Shown in pieces: positions 1 through 6,081 of a stretch of DNA of 6,081 bases. The stretch comes from Angelakisella sp. (GTDB lineage: Bacteria; Bacillota; Clostridia; Oscillospirales; Ruminococcaceae), in the NCBI GenBank assembly GCA_020024515.1, contig JAHHTR010000124.1, forward strand, positions 1 through 6,081, read 5' to 3'. Within the stretch, counting starts at the first letter, position 1, and each line of letters starts with the position of its first letter. Position numbers and translations under genes: made by a program. Below the pieces are notes generated by a model, which worked only from the letters and a program-made list of their open reading frames with translations, was not told where the DNA came from and searched no databases.

Positions 1-678
1 ATCGTTTCAAATCCGCCCTACTCTATTAAATGGGAAGGCTCTGACAACGGAACATTGATCAATGATCCTCGTTTTTCTCCTGCCGGTGTATTGGCTCCCA
101 AATCAAAAGCTGACTTTGCTTTCATTATGCATTGTCTGCATTGGCTTGCTACAGACGGAACAGCAGCTATTGTTTGTTTCCCTGGTATTATGTATCGTGG
201 CGGAGCAGAACAGAAAATCAGAAAATATTTGATTGATAATAACTATATCGAATGTATCATTCAGTTGCCTGATAACCTTTTTTATGGAACAAGTATCGCA
301 ACTTGCATTATGGTTCTCAAAAAATCCAAAGTTGACAACCAAACTCTGTTTATTGACGCTTCAAAGGAATTTGTCAAGTCTACCAACAGCAATAAATTGG
401 GGGATGGAACATCAAGCAACGAGCCTGATAACATTCAGAATATATTAAACGCTTATATCAACCGAAAGACTGAAAAGCATTTTACTGCTCTTGTTAAACA
501 GGAAGATATTGAAAATGCAGATTACAATCTATCTGTATCAACTTATGTAGAAAGCGAGGATACAAGAGAAACTATTGATATAGCTGTCCTCAATGAACAA
601 ATATCTCAAATTGTTCAGCGTGAAAATACATTGCGTGCCGAAATTGATGCGATTATAGCTGAAATTGAGGAGGCGTAA
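1..678 (+). CDS. hsdM: Type I restriction-modification system methyltransferase subunit HsdM (3' part)
   Basis: HsdM transfers a methyl group from S-adenosylmethionine to N6 of adenine in the site chosen by HsdS; two HsdM and one HsdS form the modification enzyme. The frame is open from base 1 and gives 225 residues. NPPY, catalytic motif IV of amino-methyltransferases, is at visible residues 4-7 (bases 10-21). It is followed by the usual HsdM run containing GVLAPKSKADFAF, an FPGIMYRGGAE segment and QLPDNLFYGTSIATCI. The last 30 or so residues (LNEQISQIV...RAEIDAIIAEIEEA) form the predicted C-terminal coiled coil typical of the family. HsdM is normally about 500-520 residues, so over half, including the SAM-binding glycine motif, lies left of the window. 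The TTG at 55 is not a start because the frame and NPPY continue upstream. Stop TAA at 676-678 is 3 nt before the next gene. No damage is visible in the part present. Confidence 0.97.
   Translation: MVSNPPYSIKWEGSDNGTLINDPRFSPAGVLAPKSKADFAFIMHCLHWLATDGTAAIVCFPGIMYRGGAEQKIRKYLIDNNYIECIIQLPDNLFYGTSIATCIMVLKKSKVDNQTLFIDASKEFVKSTNSNKLGDGTSSNEPDNIQNILNAYINRKTEKHFTALVKQEDIENADYNLSVSTYVESEDTRETIDIAVLNEQISQIVQRENTLRAEIDAIIAEIEEA
667..673 (+). promoter_or_regulatory. Ribosome binding site for the embedded zinc-ribbon gene
   Basis: GAGGAGG lies inside the last codons of hsdM, 8 nt before the ATG at 682. It fixes that start and suggests that ribosomes finishing hsdM reinitiate on this gene. Confidence 0.8.
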
Positions 679-681
679 TAT

Positions 682-1485
682 ATGAGATTATCAGATGTGT
701 TATCAAAACCGATAACAACAGATTATGTACAGATAGAAGGCTTTTTAGGCAGTAGAAAGCTTAAAACCGGAAATTCTAAAAAAATTGCGGTTGGTAAGGT
801 TGCATTAAATTATTATTGTAATAATTGCAGCGATCAGCGAACATTTTATTCTGGGGAAGACTTATTTTGTATTGGTGTAAATGAAAAAACTGTCAGTGTT
901 GATTGTGTTCTTGAATGTCCTCGCTGCGGGGCTTCTGTGCAAATGTGGTTTTTGCTTGAGTGCAGGGAGGAAGATAATATACATAGTCAATATCCTTATG
1001 TGCGTATTGCAAAAAGAAGTGAGAAATTTTCGGAAGCAGTTTCATTCAATACCGAAACTTATGGTGATTTCACAGATACTTTGGAAAAAGCTAAAAAGGC
1101 AGCCAGAGAAGGATTTGGGGCAGGTTCTATTGTTTATTTGAGAAAGGTTTTTGAAAGAATTATTACCCAAACAGCAGAGGCTGCAAATCCTCCCATTGAA
1201 ACAAGGAAAGCAAACGGCAATCTTAAACCATTTATTCAGATTCTTACACCAGTAAAAGATCAATGTAATATCATTCTTTCGGAATTTGCTGAAGATGGCT
1301 ACAAACTCTTTGGTGAGCTTAGTGATGTAGTTCATGGAGATTATGACGAAGATGAGGCTTTGCAAAAATTTGATGCTTTTTATCGATTAGTTACAGGTGT
1401 ACTGGAAAAAATAAAAACTAACAGAGAACTAATGGATGCGATAGGCACCTTAGGCTGGCATACCGGAGGTGAAGAAAATGAGTAA
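682..1485 (+). CDS. Putative zinc-ribbon protein with C-terminal DUF4145-like domain, embedded in the hsd operon
   Basis: No specific function is recognised for this 267-residue protein. The N-terminal third holds two cysteine pairs, C46-NN-C49 and C79-PR-C82, about 30 residues apart, which is the pattern of a zinc ribbon; C63, C75 and C94 are nearby. From about residue 130 to 250 it is helical and resembles DUF4145: an EKAKKAAREGFGAGSIVYLRKVFE segment around 135-158, an LKPFIQIL helix near 181, and YKLFGELSDVVHGD at 207-220, followed by a long helix. DUF4145 is a domain of unknown function known to me both alone and fused to restriction enzymes; this assignment is by eye. There is no signal peptide or membrane segment, so it is probably cytoplasmic. 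ATG at 682 has a strong RBS, and the gene overlaps hsdS by 8 nt, so it is co-expressed with the methyltransferase genes. An accessory, regulatory or back-up defence role is inferred from position only. Confidence 0.88.
   Translation: MRLSDVLSKPITTDYVQIEGFLGSRKLKTGNSKKIAVGKVALNYYCNNCSDQRTFYSGEDLFCIGVNEKTVSVDCVLECPRCGASVQMWFLLECREEDNIHSQYPYVRIAKRSEKFSEAVSFNTETYGDFTDTLEKAKKAAREGFGAGSIVYLRKVFERIITQTAEAANPPIETRKANGNLKPFIQILTPVKDQCNIILSEFAEDGYKLFGELSDVVHGDYDEDEALQKFDAFYRLVTGVLEKIKTNRELMDAIGTLGWHTGGEENE
1465..1470 (+). promoter_or_regulatory. Ribosome binding site that decides the hsdS start
   Basis: GGAGGT lies 7 nt before ATG 1478. An in-frame GTG at 1469 overlaps this site itself, so it cannot use it as an RBS. 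The ATG gives MSKLEQLINELCPEG, the usual beginning of this HsdS type. Confidence 0.85.
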
Positions 1486-2716
1486 ATTAGAACAACTTAT
1501 AAATGAACTTTGTCCAGAGGGTATAGAATACGATTTTTTATACACAGTGATGGACTATGAGCAACCTACCAAATATATTGTAAAAGATACTAAATACAAT
1601 GACGAATTTAAAACACCTGTATTGACAGCGGGTCAATCTTTTATTTTGGGCTATACTAATGAGAGTACAGGTATATTTGAGGCGTCAACAGATAATCCGG
1701 TTATAATTTTTGACGATTTTACTACTTCTTTTCATTGGGTAGACTTTAATTTTAAGGTTAAATCCTCCGCAATGAAGATGTTAAGATTAAAAAAGGATAG
1801 ATCTCACGATGCAGATTTTAGATATATATATCATGTGATGAAAAACATACAATACACTCCTGTAGACCATACTCGTCAGTGGATTGAAAAATATTCAAAG
1901 TTTAAAATTCATCTTCCACCTTTACCGGTACAAGAAGAAATCGTTCGTATATTGGATAAATTTACGGAACTCACTGCGGAACTCACTGCGGAACTCACTG
2001 CGAGAAAACAGCAGTATGAGTATTATAAGGATAAGCTCTTAACATTTGAATATGATTCTGTAGGTTGGTGCGAGCTAAATGATGTTATCATTTCGCTTAA
2101 TACAGGGCTCAACCCAAGAAAGTTTTTTCGTTTAAACACAGAGGACGCTATTAACTACTACGTTACAATTCGTGAAATTCGTGGTGGTATGATTGTACCT
2201 ACTGATAAAACCGATCGTATAAACGATGAAGCACTTGCACTTTGCAATAATCGTTCCAACCTTGAAATTGGAGATGTTTTATTCTCAGGAACAGGTACAA
2301 TTGGTGAAACCGCAGTAATAGTGGAATACCCCCAAAATTGGAACATCAAAGAAGGCGTTTATGCTATCAAACCTAACAAAAAACAAATTTTGCCAAAGTT
2401 CTTACGATATTTATTAACTGCAACATATATCAAAACAGCATATATGAAAAAAGTTGCCGGAGGAACTGTAAAAAGCATACCAATGGGAGAATTGAGAAAA
2501 TTGGAAATTCCTATTCCCTATCCGGAAGACAAGGAAAAGTCACTTGCAGAACAACAACGCATCGTTGATATTCTTGATCGTTTCGATAAGCTTTGCAATG
2601 ATATTAGTGAGGGACTGCCAGCTGAAATTGAAGCAAGACAAAAACAATACGAATATTACCGAGATAAGCTCTTAACTTTTAAGAAAAAGGAGGAGTCAGA
2701 AAATGAACAGCTTTGA
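1478..2716 (+). CDS. hsdS: Type I restriction-modification system specificity subunit HsdS
   Basis: HsdS (412 residues) recognises the two halves of a split DNA target and holds HsdM and HsdR. The protein has the normal two-fold plan. TRD1 is at about 16-145 and includes PVLTAGQSFILGYTNE and FDDFTTSFHW. A central conserved region at about 146-193 reads PLPVQEEIVRILDKF, then three ELTA units (164-175), then RKQQYEYYKDKLLTF. TRD2 is at about 194-345, with GDVLFSGTGTIGE and a GGTVKSIPMGELRKLEIPIP exit. A distal conserved region repeats the central one as EQQRIVDILDRF ... RQKQYEYYRDKLLTF. Each TRD contacts one half-site and the helical conserved regions set the distance between them. The ELTA repeat matches the TAEL repeat of the EcoR124/EcoDXXI (type IC) family. 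The target sequence cannot be read from the protein by eye. The two TRDs are clearly different, so an asymmetric target is expected. It overlaps the gene before it by 8 nt and hsdR by 14 nt. The frame is intact. Confidence 0.97.
   Translation: MSKLEQLINELCPEGIEYDFLYTVMDYEQPTKYIVKDTKYNDEFKTPVLTAGQSFILGYTNESTGIFEASTDNPVIIFDDFTTSFHWVDFNFKVKSSAMKMLRLKKDRSHDADFRYIYHVMKNIQYTPVDHTRQWIEKYSKFKIHLPPLPVQEEIVRILDKFTELTAELTAELTARKQQYEYYKDKLLTFEYDSVGWCELNDVIISLNTGLNPRKFFRLNTEDAINYYVTIREIRGGMIVPTDKTDRINDEALALCNNRSNLEIGDVLFSGTGTIGETAVIVEYPQNWNIKEGVYAIKPNKKQILPKFLRYLLTATYIKTAYMKKVAGGTVKSIPMGELRKLEIPIPYPEDKEKSLAEQQRIVDILDRFDKLCNDISEGLPAEIEARQKQYEYYRDKLLTFKKKEESENEQL
1967..2002 (+). repeat. Perfect 3 x 12-nt tandem repeat in the hsdS central spacer (ELTA/TAEL repeat)
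   Basis: Three identical copies of GAACTCACTGCG (1967-1978, 1979-1990, 1991-2002) encode ELTA-ELTA-ELTA, residues 164-175 of HsdS. The unit is a whole number of codons, so gain or loss of a copy keeps the frame. In EcoR124I versus EcoR124II, two versus three copies of such a repeat change the target spacer from 6 to 7 bases (established knowledge). A similar effect here is inferred. Confidence 0.95.
2030..2043 (+). repeat. Direct repeat, central hsdS copy
   Basis: GATAAGCTCTTAAC is identical to bases 2663-2676. It encodes the DKLLT part of the YEYYxDKLLTF motif that closes the central conserved region. Such paired conserved segments are where TRDs can be exchanged by recombination. Confidence 0.8.
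2663..2676 (+). repeat. Direct repeat, distal hsdS copy
   Basis: This is the second copy of GATAAGCTCTTAAC (first at 2030-2043), in the distal conserved region. The two copies bracket the TRD2-coding segment. Confidence 0.8.
2687..2695 (+). promoter_or_regulatory. Ribosome binding site for hsdR inside hsdS
   Basis: AAGGAGGAG lies within the last hsdS codons, 7 nt before the hsdR ATG at 2703. This supports that start and translational coupling of hsdR to hsdS. Confidence 0.85.
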
Positions 2717-5700
2717 AATTGTGGCAAGTTCTACTGAAAGTACGGTAGTAGCTGAGTACACACCCGAAAAAAGAAAAAGTACTGACTATCAAAGCGAAGC
2801 GGCGCTTGAACAGGATTTTATCAAGCGTCTTGTCAGTCAGGGCTATGAATACATTACTATAAAAAGTGAACAGGACTTAATTGACAATCTCCGTACTCAG
2901 CTTGAAAAACTGAATAACTACACCTTTTTCGATAAAGAGTGGAACGACTTTTACAACAGCGTTATTTCAAACGGAAACGATGGAATTGTAGAGAAAACTC
3001 GCAAAATACAGGAAGATTATCTGCAAAACCTCACTCTTGATAACGGTTATGTAAAAAACATCAAACTGATCGACAAAACCAATATTCATAACAATCATTT
3101 GCAGGTAATAAACCAGTATGAAGAAGGCGGCGGAAATCATGATACTCGTTACGATGTGACGATTTTAGTAAACGGATTGCCGTTGGTGCATATTGAGCTT
3201 AAAAAACGGGGAAATGCAATTCGGGAAGCGTTTAATCAAATCAATCGATACCAGCGTGACAGCTTTTGGGCAGGCAGCGGATTGTATCAGTATGTACAGC
3301 TGTTTGTAATCTCCAATGGTACGCATACAAAGTATTATTCTAACACAACAAGATTTCAGCATATCAAAGACAATGCAGAGAAAAACGCCGCAAAAAAGAA
3401 AAAGACTTCTAATAGCTTTGAATTCACAAGTTATTGGGCAGATGAGAAAAACCGCACCATTCCGGATCTTGTGGATTTTACAAAAACTTTTTTTGCAAAA
3501 CATACCCTGCTTAATATTTTGACTCGTTACTGTGTGTTTACCTCAGAGGATTTATTGTTGGTGATGCGTCCTTATCAAATTGCGGCAACTGAAAAAATTC
3601 TGAACCGCATTATCGTTTCTACCAATCTCAAAAAAACTGGCAGAAAAGAGGCAGGCGGTTACATTTGGCATACCACCGGAAGCGGCAAGACTTTAACCAG
3701 TTTTAAAACTGCACAGCTTGCTCAAGGATTGAATTTTATTGATAAAGTACTGTTTGTTGTAGACAGAAAAGATCTTGACTATCAAACAATGAAAGAATAC
3801 GACAGATTTGAAAAAGGTGCTGCCAACAGCAACACCTCTACTAAAATTCTGCAAAAACAAATGGAAGATGATAATGCAAGAATCATCATCACAACCATTC
3901 AAAAGTTAGATAAATTCATATCCAAGAACAAAGAACATGAAGTTTATAAAAAACATATTGTTATGATTTTCGATGAATGCCACCGTTCTCAGTTTGGAGA
4001 TATGCACAAGTCGATTACAAAGCACTTTAAAAATTATCATATTTTCGGTTTCACTGGCACTCCTATTTTCGCAATAAACTCGAACAGTTCCAATGCTCCG
4101 AATATGCGTACTACAGCACAGGTTTTCGGCGGTGAACCGGATGAAAACGGGAACAAAGTAAGACCACTTCACGCATACACCATTGTAGATGCTATTCATG
4201 ATGGGAATGTACTGCCTTTTAGAATCGATTATATCAACACAATTAAAAACCCTGAACTTTTATATGACAAGCAAGTAAAGGCAATTGATCGGGAAAAAGC
4301 TTTGCTTGATCCTAAAAGAGTATCTGAGATTACGGAATATATTCTTGAACATTTTGAACAAAAAACTTATCGCAATCAAAGCCGTTCCTTTTTTGACCAT
4401 AAGGTGATTACGAATGTGGAAAAAATGGCGAAGTCCAAGAATAATACGGTATCAGAGCAAAAAACAACTGCAAAAGTAAATGGTTTCAATTCGATTTTTG
4501 CAGTCGCATCTATTCCAGCGGCGATTGCATATTACAATGAATTTAAAAAACAAATGAAGGAAACCGGTCATAAATTAAATATTGCTACGATATTCAGTTT
4601 TAATCCAAACGAAGAAGATCCAGATGATGTCTTGCAAGACGAGAATTTCGACACAAGCGGTCTTGATCAAACTTCACGGGATTTTCTTGAGAATGTAATT
4701 ACTAATGATTATAAAGAGCAGTTTAATGTTAGCTATGATACATCTGCTGATAAATTTCCTAACTATTATAAAGATGTTTCATTGCGAATGAAAAATCGTG
4801 AAATTGATTTGCTGATTGTAGTCAATATGTTTTTAACAGGATTTGACGCAACTACTCTCAATACCTTGTGGGTAGACAAGAATTTAAAAGATCATGGTCT
4901 GATACAAGCGTTTTCTCGTACCAATCGTATTTTAAACTCGGTTAAAACATTTGGAAACATTGTTTGTTTTAGAAACCTTGAGACTTCTACCAATAATGCC
5001 TTAGCACTTTTTGGAGACGAAAACGCAAGAGGCATGGTTATCCTAAAAACTTACAATGAATATATGAATGGCTATGAAGATGATAGTGGAAAACATATTG
5101 AAGGTTATAACGAGCTTGTTGCCAGACTTGTGAATGAATTTCCAATAAGCACTCAAATCGTGGGCGAGGATAACGAAAAAGAATTTATCAAACTGTTCGG
5201 TCACATTTTGAAATTGAGAAACATTTTAAGGTGTTTTGATGATTTTGAAAGTGATAATTCTGTATCCGTTAGAGATCTACAAGATTATCAAAGCATCTAC
5301 ATTGACTTATACCAAGATTACGCTAAAAAAAGTGACATTGAAAAAGAGCGAATCAACGATGATATTGTTTTTGAAATCGAACTTATCAAGCAGGTTGAGG
5401 TCAATATAGATTATATCTTGATGCTTGTCACCAAATATCACGAATCAAATTGTGAGGATAAAACGATTCTTGCTAATATTAACAAATCAATAGATGCAAG
5501 TGTTGAGCTGCGTAGCAAAAAAGCTCTAATTGATGGATTTGTTGCCCAAATGACAGTAAAAACAGATGTTGAAAAGGACTGGAAAGACTTTGTTAAAAAG
5601 CAAAAAGAGCAGGACTTAGAAACAATCATCAAAGATGAAAAACTAAAACACGATGAAGCTCAAAAATTTATAGAAAACTCATTCAGAGATGGTGGGATAA

Positions 5701-5837
5701 AAACCACAGGAACAGATCTTGATAAAATATTGCCGCCGATTTCAAGATTTTCAGGTGGTTCAAATAGGGCTTTGAAAAAACAAACTGTCATCAACAAGCT
5801 AAAAGACTTTTTTGAAAAATATTTCGGCTTAGTATAA
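2703..5837 (+). CDS. hsdR: Type I restriction enzyme HsdR: nuclease and ATP-dependent DNA translocase
   Basis: HsdR joins the HsdM-HsdS core, pumps DNA using ATP and cuts it at a distance from an unmethylated site. The protein has 1044 residues, close to R.EcoR124I (about 1038 from memory), and appears complete. The N-terminal nuclease is of PD-(D/E)xK type: D151 in RYDVTI, E165-L-K167 in HIELKK, then Q179-x3-Y183, the QxxxY motif. The superfamily 2 motor follows: Walker A TGSGKT at 325-330, VVDRKD at 352-357, DECH (Walker B) at 424-427, TGTP at 451-454, FLTGFDA near 710-716 (motif V) and QAFSRTNR at 735-742 (motif VI). A helical C-terminal part from about 780 to 1044 would dock on HsdM-HsdS. 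All key residues are present, so it is predicted to be active. The start overlaps hsdS by 14 nt and has a strong RBS. It is the last gene of the operon, followed by a hairpin terminator. Confidence 0.98.
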   Translation: MNSFEIVASSTESTVVAEYTPEKRKSTDYQSEAALEQDFIKRLVSQGYEYITIKSEQDLIDNLRTQLEKLNNYTFFDKEWNDFYNSVISNGNDGIVEKTRKIQEDYLQNLTLDNGYVKNIKLIDKTNIHNNHLQVINQYEEGGGNHDTRYDVTILVNGLPLVHIELKKRGNAIREAFNQINRYQRDSFWAGSGLYQYVQLFVISNGTHTKYYSNTTRFQHIKDNAEKNAAKKKKTSNSFEFTSYWADEKNRTIPDLVDFTKTFFAKHTLLNILTRYCVFTSEDLLLVMRPYQIAATEKILNRIIVSTNLKKTGRKEAGGYIWHTTGSGKTLTSFKTAQLAQGLNFIDKVLFVVDRKDLDYQTMKEYDRFEKGAANSNTSTKILQKQMEDDNARIIITTIQKLDKFISKNKEHEVYKKHIVMIFDECHRSQFGDMHKSITKHFKNYHIFGFTGTPIFAINSNSSNAPNMRTTAQVFGGEPDENGNKVRPLHAYTIVDAIHDGNVLPFRIDYINTIKNPELLYDKQVKAIDREKALLDPKRVSEITEYILEHFEQKTYRNQSRSFFDHKVITNVEKMAKSKNNTVSEQKTTAKVNGFNSIFAVASIPAAIAYYNEFKKQMKETGHKLNIATIFSFNPNEEDPDDVLQDENFDTSGLDQTSRDFLENVITNDYKEQFNVSYDTSADKFPNYYKDVSLRMKNREIDLLIVVNMFLTGFDATTLNTLWVDKNLKDHGLIQAFSRTNRILNSVKTFGNIVCFRNLETSTNNALALFGDENARGMVILKTYNEYMNGYEDDSGKHIEGYNELVARLVNEFPISTQIVGEDNEKEFIKLFGHILKLRNILRCFDDFESDNSVSVRDLQDYQSIYIDLYQDYAKKSDIEKERINDDIVFEIELIKQVEVNIDYILMLVTKYHESNCEDKTILANINKSIDASVELRSKKALIDGFVAQMTVKTDVEKDWKDFVKKQKEQDLETIIKDEKLKHDEAQKFIENSFRDGGIKTTGTDLDKILPPISRFSGGSNRALKKQTVINKLKDFFEKYFGLV

Positions 5838-5907
5838 CACATTTTATTCCACATGATGACAGGTATCCAACCACATTCATAAAAACCTACGAATTCTCTT
5901 ATGTTAA

Positions 5908-5953
5908 AAAGCCGCCAGAAGCAGCATCTCATAGATGTGCCTCTGGCGGCTTT
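5908..5953. terminator. Strong, probably bidirectional, rho-independent terminator between hsdR and the convergent gene
   Basis: AAAGCCGCCAGA (5908-5919) pairs perfectly with TCTGGCGGCTTT (5942-5953), a 12-bp stem. Inside it, CATCT (5925-5929) pairs with AGATG (5933-5937) around a 3-nt loop, giving a long hairpin with small internal mismatches. On the + strand the downstream tail is a short T run (TTTGCTTATT). On the - strand the tail is TTTTTAACAT, a better T run. It lies about 70 nt after the hsdR stop and a few nt past the stop of the - strand gene, so it suits both converging transcripts. Confidence 0.87.
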
Positions 5954-5958
5954 GCTTA

Positions 5959-6081
5959 TTACTCGAAATCCAACTGCGGTCTCTCCGTTACGGTTCTCAA
6001 GTATTTTTCTGGGTCACCATTCAAAATCAATTCAGCATAGGACAGCGGGTCATTGTAGATGAGCCAGTCCAGTTCAGAACG
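5959..6081 (-). CDS. 3' end of an unidentified convergent gene
   Basis: On the - strand, a frame open from the right edge encodes 40 residues and stops at TAA (5959-5961), with a second in-frame TAA at 5956-5958. The peptide reads like real protein: it starts RSELDWLIYNDPLSYAE and ends YLRTVTERPQLDFE. I do not recognise the family with any certainty, and the start and most of the gene are outside the window. Hand-counted GC is about 46%, against about 32-36% in sampled parts of the hsd operon, so it may belong to the host or a carrier element and not to the hsd cassette. The tandem stops, the T-tailed hairpin directly downstream and sensible codons support it as a gene. It could be a long chance frame, but that is less likely. 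Confidence 0.65.
   Translation of the reverse strand, partial: RSELDWLIYNDPLSYAELILNGDPEKYLRTVTERPQLDFE

Noticed and set aside
55..678. TTG at 55 as the start of a short protein
   Set aside because: The same frame is open from base 1 and includes the HsdM NPPY motif upstream, so the gene simply enters from the left edge.
1042..1365. 107-codon frame on the - strand
   Set aside because: It lies wholly within the zinc-ribbon gene; the peptide has no recognisable domain and looks like antisense of coding sequence.
1469..1477. GTG at 1469 as the hsdS start
   Set aside because: It overlaps the GGAGGT site that serves ATG 1478, and the ATG gives the usual HsdS N-terminus.
682..1485. PrrC-type anticodon nuclease as the embedded gene
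   Set aside because: PrrC has an ABC-type ATPase half with a Walker A motif; this protein has none and is shorter.
1478..2716. Invertible hsdS phase-variation locus
   Set aside because: There is only one hsdS, and no recombinase gene or inverted repeats of hsdS segments are visible in the window. The repeats seen are direct.
3165..3503. 112-codon frame on the - strand, plus smaller - strand frames at 3693-3902 and 3906-4199
   Set aside because: All are antisense to hsdR, whose protein motifs are continuous through these regions.
5838..5907. Small RNA or promoter between hsdR and the terminator
   Set aside because: The 70-base AT-rich spacer shows no convincing -35/-10 pair or additional hairpin.
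5660..5932. 90-codon frame on the - strand across the hsdR end and the terminator
   Set aside because: Its start lies in the terminator hairpin, most of it is antisense to hsdR, and no protein features are visible.

Overview
The window holds most of a type I restriction-modification (hsd) operon, read left to right on the + strand. It looks like DNA from an AT-rich Firmicute, probably a gut-type Clostridia relative. The reasons are strong GGAGG-type ribosome binding sites before every internal gene, hand-counted GC of about 32-36% in sampled coding stretches, and protein wording typical of that group. The organism is an inference; no rRNA or other marker is present.

Layout: (1) 1-678, the C-terminal part of HsdM, the N6-adenine methyltransferase subunit, entering from the left edge just before its NPPY catalytic motif. 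(2) 682-1485, an extra gene not found in a standard hsd operon, encoding a 267-residue protein with a putative zinc ribbon and a C-terminal helical domain resembling DUF4145. (3) 1478-2716, HsdS, the DNA-specificity subunit, with two different target recognition domains and a perfect triple 12-nt repeat in the central spacer, the same kind of ELTA/TAEL repeat known from the EcoR124 (type IC) family. (4) 2703-5837, HsdR, an apparently intact 1044-residue nuclease and DNA-translocase subunit. (5) A strong hairpin at 5908-5953 that can terminate transcription from both sides. (6) 5959-6081, the 3' end of an unidentified convergent gene on the - strand, at about 46% GC.

The four + strand genes are tightly packed (3-nt gap, 8-nt overlap, 14-nt overlap), so they are very likely co-transcribed and translationally coupled. 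HsdM and HsdS would form the sequence-specific methyltransferase, and adding HsdR gives the restriction complex that translocates and cuts unmethylated DNA. The embedded zinc-ribbon/DUF4145-like protein is the unexplained component and the best candidate for something new here. It could modulate restriction, act as a back-up defence like PrrC in the EcoprrI operon, or sense invading nucleic acid; the sequence alone does not decide. The operon promoter and the start of hsdM lie outside the window.
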